Shown: positions 55,561 to 64,000 of the stretch, in pieces
How positions within the stretch are numbered: position 1 is the stretch's first letter
Layout of the letters: each line of letters opens with the position of its first letter
Source of the DNA: Gnetum montanum
Taxonomy: Eukaryota; Streptophyta; Gnetopsida; Gnetales; Gnetaceae
Assembly (NCBI GenBank): GCA_015680685.1
Contig: MNCI01002932.1
Span: 118,667 to 182,666 of the forward strand
Length of the DNA: 64,000 nt
Reading direction: 5' to 3'
Position numbers and translations under genes: made by a program
The notes under the pieces: generated by a model
Told to the model about the DNA's origin: nothing
Database searches by the model: none
The model's input: only the letters and a program-made list of their open reading frames with translations

Positions 55561-56517
55561 TGATGAGACCTGATATGTCAGGTAGCTCAATTGGTTGAGA
55601 TATCATAGATGCTACATTGCATCTACGTTGCAACATTCCTATCAGTGTCTATTAGTTGGCCACTACATCGTAGAGGCTATATTGTATATGTTATATTACA
55701 TCTGCTATAACTTAGCTACATCGATGCATCCTTGTCAACGTAGGCAAATAAATTGATGCATCCCTATCAATGTAATGTATGTATTCACTTATAAATATGT
55801 GAGCACCCATCTCATATTTGGTATCATTTGGTCAATAGTGTAGTCAAACTCTTACAATTTTATTCTATAATCTTAGCAAGTAGGCAATGAGTGCCCACAT
55901 TGTGGATTTGAGTCAATTGTACAACATCTTATTTGAGTAGCATTGTACTTGGATACATTCCATGAATGATAATAAGGTCAAGATTAATTCATCTTCATTG
56001 CAACACTTTGACTTGAAATAGATTTAATTTCAATGCAATTTACTTTTTATGTGTTTAGTTAATATTTACATTTCCATGCATGTTAATCAATTGATAGAAT
56101 TAGTGTGACCAGTTTCAAGTGTAAAAATATTTTTGTTTGGTAATACTAGCAACATTATTACTTAGTTTGCCCATTAGCATAATACTTGCTAATCCTAGTA
56201 ATGGAGGAACATACACTTATCACCCTTAGGATAGTCTAGGATTTATCTTCTTATTATTAGTTACATTAATTAAATAATTAATTTTCATGATTTCATATAA
56301 CTTATTCATAGCCGCATAGCATCAACATCATATGCCTCACTTTGGACTAAATCATAAGTAATAAAGCTAATAGTAATTCAAGTGGAAAGACAATAACCTA
56401 TAATCAATGCTTAAAGATCTAGATACTGTGCTAGTCCTATCCACAGAATTCAACAGGATTGCACATCAACGCCTATGATTCGTATGGTTGGACATAGGGA
56501 ATACCCACTAATCATCA
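55561..56517 (+). mobile_element. E7 5' LTR
   Basis: TGATGAGACC start and CTAATCATCA end, 957 bp. U3 contains CATCGATGCATCC / GATGCATCCCTATCAATG repeats and TATAAATATG near 55791. AATAAGG and the GGTAATACTAG U5 repeat follow. It is followed by a decayed PBS, so this is a 5' LTR. Confidence 0.8.
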
Positions 56518-56538
56518 TTAACATTATTGCTAAGGACG
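56518..56538 (+). other. E7 primer binding site, decayed
   Basis: TTAACATTATTGCTAAGGAC adjoins the LTR; it matches the E1 site at most informative positions. Confidence 0.6.
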
Positions 56539-56651
56539 CTGCAAGTGATCTAGATTAGTTATATCATAAATGATCGTTGTAAAAGCATTAACAATTTATC
56601 TTTTAAAAAATATTAATATTTTATGCCACATATACATTATTAATTAAAATC

Positions 56652-57480
56652 ATGTCTCATTTACATAGGATCGATAATCCATCACATGATGATAACACTA
56701 GTAGAAAAAATGATAGGATATATATTGAAGAGAATTGGAGTTAAACACTATAAGCAGGGATCTCATATGCTCATTATGATCCTTAATATATTTAAGGACT
56801 ATGTTCAACTGGCACACACAATCCTAGAGGAGATGGAACAAGTCATAGAACAAGGAGGGCCTTAAGGCCTAGGACCTTCTCCAAACCTAGAAGAGATTAA
56901 TCAAGAACCATAGTAGGAGATATAGAAGCCATGGAAAGTCTCCTAGTTCACCATCTTCTTCTACATCTTCAATGTTTAGTTCTAACAAAGATGAACATAG
57001 ATATAAAGATAGAGCTTCACAATGGGGTCATTATAGAGATAGAAATGGAAATCAAAGAAAAGATACTAGGTATCATCTAGAGCATAGACAAGATCATTAT
57101 AATTAGACAAATAAAAATATAGATTATCACCATGTCATGTATGATGATGATGACCCATTATTTGCTACTAGAAGCATGATATAGATCATGGAGGTAGTTA
57201 CAATACCTCACAGGCATCAAAGAGAAAGTTGCATCAAATGGCTTGATATAAACAACATTTCTAAATTTGAGAAAGGCTATAATTTTGATCCACAACATCA
57301 TCTACAAGCCTTCCATGATGCCTACACCTTACAAAATATCAAAAGTAAGTGACAAAAGCTTAAGCTCTTTCCTAGGACAATAATAGAAGTTGAAAGTTGG
57401 TATAGATCATTAGAACCAGATTCAATTCACCAATGATCCATAATACTTAAGCTCTTCAATGATCCATAATACTCAACATC
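56652..57480 (+). pseudogene. E7 gag, truncated
   Basis: ATG at 56652 (MSHLHRIDNPSHDD). Near 57280-57430 the frame reads DPQHHLQAFHDAYTLQNIKS, KLKLFPRTIIEVESWYRSL and EPDSIH, the same capsid core as E1 and E2. It is cut near 57480 after a small duplication of AATGATCCATAATACT; the sequence then becomes minisatellite. The 3' half of the element is absent. Confidence 0.75.
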
Positions 57481-57554
57481 ACTCGAGAGTGCATCTGTGA
57501 TGGCCTACGATGCATCCAACTTCACCTAAAAGTGCCAAATCTTTTCTAATATGA

Positions 57555-58060
57555 TATCAAGGTGCCTCATTTTGGCAATGCAAGAGTGCTCTTTTCAAAG
57601 GCAACTCACATTGAGGATGTGAGAGTGCTCTTCTAGGAAGTGCCTTGCTCCTTGGACTTAAGAGCATTCTCCTTACATGTGCTTCACTCCATGGATGCAA
57701 AAAGCATTCTTCTATGAAGTGGCTTCCTTCGTGGATGTAGGAGCAACCTTTTGGAAGTTGTATCATGCTACGAAAGGGAGAGCTATCTTGTATGAGACTA
57801 TTCACGTTGAGGAAGTAAGATCACTCTTCTTAAAAATGCCTTGTTCCTTTGGTTAGGGGATGGCTCTCCTTGGGGTTGCCCTATGCTTGGTAGGCAAGAG
57901 TTCTCTTCATTGAGGTGCCTTGCATAGCAAACATGTAAAGGCTATTCTTTAAGGCCTTTGGCGTTGCACATGTGAGCACGCTCTCTTTGGAGGTGTCTCA
58001 CGTTGGGCACATGAGAGCACTCTCCTTGCATTGGTCCTTTGCAACCAAATTTATAAGGGT
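57555..58060. repeat. 39-bp minisatellite, about 12 units
   Basis: Units centre on AGAGTGCTCTTC: at 57583, 57622, 57661 (AGAGCATTCTCC), 57701, 57739 and on to about 58020, spaced 38-40 bp. Each also has a (C)TTGGA(A)GTGCCTTGC-like part. Because 39 is a multiple of three, the minus strand at 57557-57805 stays open as 13-residue repeats (RALSHPQCELPLK, RALLHCQNEAP and so on). Confidence 0.8.
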
Positions 58061-58125
58061 GCAAGATAGTATGGTGGAACCCAACCCAATCAACATATAT
58101 AGGGGGAGGTAGGCTAGCTCCCCTG

Positions 58126-58340
58126 GGATGCACTTTCCAATGAAATTGAGTGCATCTTAGGCCATCATGGATGCACTCTCAAGTGATGCTGAGTACATTC
58201 TTGGCCTTAACAGACACACTTTCAGGTGATGCTAAGTGCATCCTAGGCTATCATGGATGTACTTTTGGGTGATTATGAGTGTGTCTATGGCATCCATGGA
58301 CACACTTTTTGATGTTAAGTGCATACTCATTTGGAGGCTT
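58126..58340. repeat. 43-bp minisatellite, five units
   Basis: Unit starts at 58126, 58169, 58212, 58255 and 58298, exactly 43 bp apart. Consensus begins GGATGCACTTTCAGGTGATG and ends CTGAGTGCATCCTAGGCCAT. It lies between two blocks of 39-bp repeat. Confidence 0.85.
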
Positions 58341-58660
58341 TGATTGTGTTGCATGCAAGAATTTTCTTTAGAGGCTTTTTTTGTTGCACATGGGAGCATT
58401 TCCTAAATGCATTTTTCTTGGATGTGCATTACATTTTGATTGCTCTCCTTTGGAATGCTTTGGCTTGCATTGGTGAGATGTTTCCATGGATTTCCACTGC
58501 CTTGCAGTGGATCTCCTTGGAGGCTCTTATCTTAATGCAGTCGATTACCCTTTGTTGGTTGTGCATTACTTCATGGTTACACTCCTAAGAAATGCATTAG
58601 GTAGCATTGCCAATTTTTCTTTTAGGATGTACATTGTGTTGCAATTGCACTACTTTGAGG
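58341..58660. repeat. Degenerate 39-bp repeat block, left copy of a segment repeated at 63598
   Basis: Continues the GCAT/GGAG-type units (TTGCACATGGGAGCATTTCC, CTCCTTGGAGGCTCTTATC) with varied spacing. 58400-58640 is repeated in direct orientation at about 63598-63840 with few changes. Confidence 0.65.
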
Positions 58661-59520
58661 ATTTCATGTTTCACAGTTGGATGTTTATCATGTTATGTAC
58701 CTTTCCTCGATATCTTATGATTGGGGTAGACTTAATCATATCATCCTACAATCTTCTATAAATTAGTTTTTGGGGAATCAGTGATGCATGCATGGATTGT
58801 TGTAGGATGGTATGTTTGGGTTTGGCTTGACCAGACTATATGAGGGGAAGGTGGGNNNNNNNNNNNNNNGATTACTTGTAGGGATAGAGCAATATGTGGG
58901 TTTCCCTCCCAAGGATGTCTCTTCCTACCCACAAAATTGCAACCTCATTGTTCACATCTGTGACTCACATGCCTTGTTGTGAGAAGGATACCCCTAGAGG
59001 ATAAGGTATCCAAATTGTTCCATGTTTACAATTGAGAGAAAAGGCTCGCAGAGTTGTGGACATGTTCAATGGGGTTGGTTGCACTACTTGGAGGGATTTT
59101 GTGCTTCATAGTCAAATATTTATTATGTTATGTAACTTCCCCTCGTATCTTATGATTGGGGTAGATTCAGTCATGTCATCCTGCAATCTTTTATAACTTA
59201 GTTTTTGAGTGATCATTAATGCATGCATGGATTGTTGTGAAATGGTATGTTTGGGATTGGCCCAGTTATACTATATGGTGGGAAGGTTGGGGGAGAGTGA
59301 TGATGACTACTTGTAAGGATAGAGCGATATGTGGGTTCCACCCCCTAGCGATGTCTCACCCTACCCATGATATCATGGCCTCATTGTTCACGTCCATGAC
59401 ACAAGATCCTTTTTTCAAGAAGGACATCCCTAGGGAAGGGAAGGTCCATGTTGTTTGATGTTTATGGTTGAGAGAAAAGGCTTGTAGAGTTGCGGACATG
59501 TTCCATGGGGTTGGTTACCT
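58661..59520. repeat. Tandem duplication, period about 431 bp, with a 14-N gap
   Basis: TTTATCATGTTATGTACC at about 58683 recurs as TTTATTATGTTATGTAAC at 59113, and the order ATGCATGCATGGATTGTTGT, ATATGTGGGTT, CCTCATTGTTCAC, GAGAAAAGGCT, GGACATGTTC is kept in both. The N run at 58856-58869 is in copy one. No gene recognised. Confidence 0.75.
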
Positions 59521-59934
59521 AGGAAGCCTAGATCCAAGGAAGCATATCTATTTAGCTTTCAATGTGACTATCTTAAATGTTTCTGTACACATTTCAAGAG
59601 CCCGTTTGCCAGATGGATGCATCAAGCAGACACGACATCAATACTAATGACTGTGGTATTGAAAAAGTCTCTCTGAAAATGATAGTAGTTGAGCACGTGG
59701 GAATGGCTGCATCGATTTGGTGTGGTTGAGGTTGTAGAGCATCTCGACACCCCCATGGGGTAGCATTGGGTGCATGCTTCTTTTGCCTAATCATGGATTC
59801 AACCACTCAGTAACACATGGGTGGTAGATGCAAGTTCACGTGCACGTGCTAGGGAATGAAGAGGACGTAGGTTCTCTTGTCCTTCATGTACATGCAGGTG
59901 CCTTGCTCTTCAATGTTAGTGAGTGTGTTCTTCC

Positions 59935-61425
59935 AGAGGATGAGTCAACTGAGAAATTAGATGAATAGAATGTTGTGTATTCTCACAAAGTAAATTAATT
60001 GAAAATGTGAGTGCCTCAATGCAAATGTTCATCTAGGATCCTCAAGTCATGATCTAGCGCTAACCCTCAAAGCCAAAGCTAGAAAGACCAATCACCAAGG
60101 ATCGTGGTGTAGGTATTTGGGTTATTGTTTCACAATCATATCACCTCAAAAGTTACCTTTTGTGGATTCAAAGACTTATGCCGACCTTGCCTTTGGAGTA
60201 ACTTGTTGAGTTTGAACATTTTCTCATCCTTGGTAGTAAGTTTTCTAAGGGTTTGAAGTAGTTGGATAGATGGTAGACGTTCATGCCTTATAAATCCACT
60301 ATTTTGGCTTCATGACACTCTATTTTTTGGTTTCATGAAGGACTTTGGGGATGTGTGGTTTCTGAATGGTGAATGTGGGTATCTGGAAGCCTAGATCCTA
60401 AGAGGTGTGTCCATGTATCTTGTGGTCTAATTATTCTGAATGTTCTAGTTTTCAGGAATATCCATTTTAGCCTAGGGTATGGTTCACATTCATGACTCTT
60501 GACAGATTCAAGTGAGAGATGCCCTCCCTAGTTGACAAATACAATTGATAGAGAAAGACTCATGGAGGTGTGGACATGTTCTATGATGTCCGTAGTTAAA
60601 AAGTGTCTAGCAAGTGTGTCCATTTCTTAGGGTGAGTTAACCTGAAAATTAGATGAATAGAATGTTGAGGTTGCTCATAGAGTACATTAATTAGAAATGT
60701 GAGCACCTTAATGAAAATTTTCATTTGGGATCCTCAAGTTGTGGGCTAGTGCTAATCCTCGAGGTTGGAGCTAGAAATCCCAGCCACCGAGGATCATGAT
60801 GTAGCTATTCCGGTTATCATTTCATGATCATATCACCTTGAAAGTTACCTTTCGTGGATTCAAAGAATTATGTTGGCCCTACCCTTGGAGTAACTTTTTG
60901 AGTTTGAACATTTTCTCATCCTCAGTAATAAATTTTCCAATGGTTAGGAGTAGTCAGACATATGGTAGAGGCTCATGCTTCGTAAATCCACTATTTTGGC
61001 TATGTGACACTCTATTTTTGGGTTTCACAGATGACTTTGGGGGTGTGTGATTTCTGAATAGTGAATGTGAGTATCTGGAAGCCTAGATCCTAGGAGGCAT
61101 GTTTTTTTATCTTGTGGTTTGACTATTTCAAATGTTCTAGTTTTCAGGAATGTCCATTTTAGCCTAGGATGCAATGGTTCACGTTCATGAATCTTGAGCT
61201 AATTTGAGAGATAGATGCCCTCCCTGGTTGAAAGATATGATTGATAGAGAAAGTTTCGTGGAGGTGTGAACTTGTTTTGTGGTGTCTATAGTTAAAAATT
61301 ATCTAGTGAGTGCATCCATTTCTTAGGATGAGTCAACTTAGAAACTAGATAAATAGAATGTAGAAGGTGCTCGTAGAGTACATTAATCGAAAACGTGAGT
61401 GCCTCAATGCAAATGTTCATCTATG
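59935..61425. repeat. Tandem repeat, period about 694 bp, 2.1 copies
   Basis: GATGAGTCAACTGAGAAATT near 59939 recurs near 60631 and 61327. Each copy has GGATCCTCAAGT, ACCGAGGATC(G/A)TG, TCATATCACCT, TTTCGTGGATTCAAAG and TTTCTGAATGGTGAATGTG-type words in order. No coding function recognised. Confidence 0.8.
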
Positions 61426-61639
61426 ATTGTAATTTGTGTTTGCATTTTATTTTTTTAGATCTGTAATTTTTGCATTGTATTTTTACAATTTATTTGCTTT
61501 GCATTTTGTAAGTCATGCATCAAATTTCATTTTTTTGGAGGCCCTGGGGATTCATGGGTTGAGGAACTACTATACAGTGGATCTCCTTCGATTTTTTCTA
61601 GTAATGGAATTTTTCAATTGTAACATGTGGGCAACTTAC

Positions 61640-62165
61640 TAAACACATGTGGCATTGCACTAAGGGCTAAAATTATAGTTTTGTTAGCTATGACATTCTC
61701 ATTTTGGGGTATGTGTTGGATATCAATTTATGTGAATTGTTGTAACAATTGCTTCCCTAGGTCACAATAAGGTTGTAAATGTTTGGCTTTACATGCATAG
61801 ACCTCGGTTACTTGGTTGACCATAAGTTGAGAATCTCCTTTAATCATTAATCATCTAATTCCTAGGTCACAAGCTGCCATCATCCCCCTGATTAGACCCT
61901 CTTACTTTTCTATGTTGGTGGTGCATGGAAATCCAAAATGGTAGGTGGAGAGTCAAATCTTACTAGATGGGAATATTACGATGGTAGCAGCACTGGCCCC
62001 ATGGGAAGTTAAAGCTTTGTCAAAGTGCATGAACACCTTATAGCCCTCAGGAAATTGGCTAACACTATTGATATGTTCATCAAGGAACTCAAGATCTATG
62101 GTTGCATGGTTATTAATAGGTGAAACAATGAGTTTTATGGCTATAGCTTGACCTTTCATCAAAGA
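61640..62165 (-). pseudogene. Tat-type second RNase H domain (RVT_3-like)
   Basis: The minus strand from about 62050 reads GYKVFMHFDKALTSHGASAA, TIVIFPSS, then after frame changes GLIRGMMAACDLGIR, LMIKGDSQLMVNQVTEVYAC and IDIQHIPQNENVIANK. This is the plant RVT_3 RNase H pattern (FDGAxxxxGxGxGxV...LIxGLxxAxxLGIxxLxVxGDSQLVxNQVxGxY...HIPRxxNxxAD), the extra RNase H of Tat-lineage gypsy elements. Several stops are present. Confidence 0.7.
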
Positions 62166-62560
62166 TTAAGAGATGTAATGAAGATCAAACTCCACTATTT
62201 ATGGCTTTCCATTGGGCTATACAACTACTCTTGTAGATATTAGTTGTTATGGCTCTAAGTACACCTGGCTTCTGAAAAGGTAGTGTCTCCACTTTTCAAT
62301 GAGAAGACTAGTGCTAGACAATACTTCTCCACTTCAATGTATTGGGTTTCATGGGAAACTAATGCATGGATAAGATAGTATACTAGCATTTATGCTCCAT
62401 CATCAAGTTTCTAATAGAGTAGAGAGGCAATAGATGTATTGGAGATAGCAAGGTAGATGTAGAGTGGTTTACCCTCTTGTAAGGGATAGGTTGTCAATAG
62501 CTATGCCAACTCTTACTTAAGGCTTTCAAAGACCTCTTGGCATTGATTCATCCACTCATA
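62166..62560 (-). pseudogene. Tat-type first RNase H, badly decayed
   Basis: Between RT and the second RNase H the minus strand keeps only scattered motifs (KGFTMSG, then about 62400-62280 fragments at the position of the AExxYxxxEKxxLA motif). Assigned by position. Confidence 0.45.
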
Positions 62561-63590
62561 GTGAAACCCTTTCTTAAGTAAGTGTTGCATTTGTTGTAAT
62601 CTATTTGTAAGCTTAGCAATAAACCTATGGATAAATTGTAATCTACCTTGTAATCCTCAAAGCTATTTAACTTAGAAGGTGCTACTAATTTTGATATGGC
62701 CTTAACCTTATTAGGATCGACATGTATCCCTACTTCAAACACTAAAAAGCCAAGAATCTTACTAGTCTTGACACCAAAAACACACTTCTTAGGATTAAGT
62801 CTAACTTCATACTTAAGACATCATTTAAGTACATAGTCTAGGTCATGTGCATGGTTGTTGGCCACATTGGATTTCATAGCTATATCATCTACATAATTGT
62901 TAAGAAAACCTAGCATGTAGTCACTAAAGATATAGGTCATGGCTCACTGGTAAGTTGCTCCCACGTTCTTAAGGCCAAAGGGCATCATAGTATAGCAAAA
63001 GATACATCAAGGGGTCATGAAGGTCATGCTAAGCTAATGTTATGGGTTTATCCTAATCTACTTATATCCTGAGAACCTATCCATAAAGGAAAATAAGGCA
63101 TGTCTAGCAATAGTATCAATAAGTTGATCAATACTAGGCAAAGGAAAGTCATCCTTGATGGTTGCTTTATTTAGGTCTCAAAATTTGATGTAAATATGAA
63201 TACTCACATTTTTCTTAGGGATTGCTACTATGTTGGACATCCATTCTGCATANAATACTCGCATTTTTCTTAGGGATTGCTACTATGTTGGACATCCATT
63301 CTGCATAGTTGATAGACCTAATGAAACTAGTGTGGTAGAGTTTTGTGATTTCATCATGGACTGCTAAGGCCAAATCAAGTCTAATTTTGTGCACAATTTG
63401 TTTAATTGGTCTAATGCTAGGATCTAGTAGGATTTTGTGTTGTACTAGGCATGGGTCTAGGATTAGCATATCTTCATATGACTAGACGAAGATCTTCATA
63501 TTGCCTTGTAGGACCTTGGTGATGTCTTGAGCCTATTGAGGTTCTAGTGAGGAACTTAGTTTTAGCATTTTCTTCTTACCATTATTTGTC
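62560..63590 (-). pseudogene. Tat-type reverse transcriptase
   Basis: The minus strand reads MKIFV.SYEDMLILDPCLVQ (63500-63440), LALAVHDEITKLYHTSFIR and EWMSNIVAIPKKN, then DLNKATIKDDFPLPSIDQLI, ALFSFMDRFSGYK, MMPFGLKNVGATYQ, LNNYVDDIAMKSN with the catalytic DD, then VRLNPKKCVFGVKTSKILGF and GIHVDPNKVKAI. MPFGLKNxGATYQ is typical of the Tat lineage. Many stops. The N at 63253 creates a false 54-bp duplication. Confidence 0.85.
63199..63307. other. Assembly join: 54-bp duplicate around a single N
   Basis: 63199-63252 and 63254-63307 match except for one base (CTCACATT versus CTCGCATT), with N at 63253. Unmerged contig overlap, possibly of two haplotypes or uncorrected reads. Confidence 0.85.
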
Positions 63591-64000
63591 ATGAAAGGCC
63601 TAAATACATTTTTCTTGGATGTGCATTGCATTTTGATTCCTCTCCTTTGGAATTATTTGGCTTGCGTTGATGAGATGTTTTCATGGATTTGCAATGCCTT
63701 GTAGTGGCTCTCCTTGGAGGCTCTTATCTTAATGTAGTCGATTTCCCTTTGTTGGTTGTGCATCGCTTCATGGTTACATTCCTCAAAAATGCCTTAGGTA
63801 GCATTGTTGATTTTTCTTTTAGGATGTACATCATGTTCTTGGAATGGTCTCCTATATGTGTATGTTCTTCATAGAGGTGCATTGCATCACTTATGCAAGC
63901 ATTCTTCTTCTTGAAGACGTTGTCCATAGTGTATGCGAGTGCTCTCTTCTTGGAGACACCATGCATAGTAGACACCAGAGATCTCTCCTTGGAGGTTCCA
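63591..64000. repeat. 39-bp minisatellite block, right copy, continues past the window
   Basis: Repeats 58400-58640 in direct orientation (ACATTTTTCTTGGATGTGCA, CTCTCCTTGGAGGCTCTTAT, TTAGGATGTACAT) and then gives clean 39-40-bp units such as GCGAGTGCTCTCTTCTTGG at 63935. The Tat pol remnant and the 431- and 694-bp repeats lie between the two blocks. Confidence 0.75.

Noticed and set aside
55575-55650. tRNA-like box A (TAGCTCAATTGGTTGAG) in the E7 LTR
   Set aside because: No acceptable B box or cloverleaf; it lies inside U3 of an LTR and is best taken as chance.
1-64000. CRISPR array or bacterial operon
   Set aside because: No regularly spaced identical repeats with unique spacers; introns, LTRs and plant-type elements show a plant nuclear genome.

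Overview
This is plant nuclear DNA and almost all of it is old, decayed transposable element sequence. Evidence for a plant: Ty3/gypsy elements of the Athila and Tat types, a Ty1/copia element, LTRs with TATA boxes and AATAAAG poly(A) signals, and an intron-containing fragment of a LOG (cytokinin-activating) gene. No intact host gene is present. Many decayed but full-structure elements stacked inside each other suggest a large genome that removes DNA slowly (gymnosperm-like), but that is inference and I cannot name the species.

Layout. 1-197: end of an antisense Athila-type LTR. 198-11692: a large imperfect inverted duplication (arms about 3.8 kb, spacer about 3.9 kb). Its left arm reads copia 3' end and LTR, a coiled-coil ORF remnant, then the start of a Tat-like gag; the spacer holds the rest of that gag and its protease. 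11750-16350: degenerate copia element on the minus strand, split by a solo gypsy LTR with a perfect 5-bp target duplication. 17165-43441: a nested stack. Element M (minus) sits inside the 3' LTR of element E3 (minus). M's gag was then hit twice: by E1 (18785-32272, a full gypsy element with gag, protease, RT, RNase H, integrase and an extra ORF) and by E2 (33489-42303, which has gag and the extra ORF but no pol). 43447-45785: 3' end of E3. 46018-46528: LOG pseudogene. 47990-48490: zinc-knuckle (LINE ORF1-like) remnant. 48972-54560: another stack, E6 hosting solo LTR E4, which hosts E5; E5's internal gag is inverted relative to its LTRs. 55000-55420: possible LINE RT tail. 55561-57480: 5' half of E7. 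57555-61425: a zone of tandem repeats with periods of about 39, 43, 431 and 694 bp. 61640-63590: Tat-type pol on the minus strand. 63590-64000: the 39-bp repeat again.

How the parts work together. E1, E2, E3 and E5 are relatives with LTR ends TGATGA...TCATCA, a PBS resembling TTGGCGCCGTTGCCGGGGA, and a conserved hairpin plus G-rich polypurine tract at the 3' end. E1, E2 and E3 carry an extra ORF downstream of the pol position; E5 keeps a remnant. Before this ORF I see a splice-acceptor-like AG directly abutting the ATG (in E3 the ATG is lost), an aligned upstream donor, and in E1 and E2 an internal TATA box preceded by motifs that copy the U3 of that same element's own LTR. The proposal that these elements use an internal, U3-like promoter and a 5'-UTR intron to express the extra ORF is the most interesting hypothesis from this window.

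Limits. All calls come from reading the sequence by eye, and protein-level calls rest on remembered family motifs. Four single N characters and two N runs mark assembly joins; three of the single Ns are flanked by duplicated sequence and one appears to hide a deletion.
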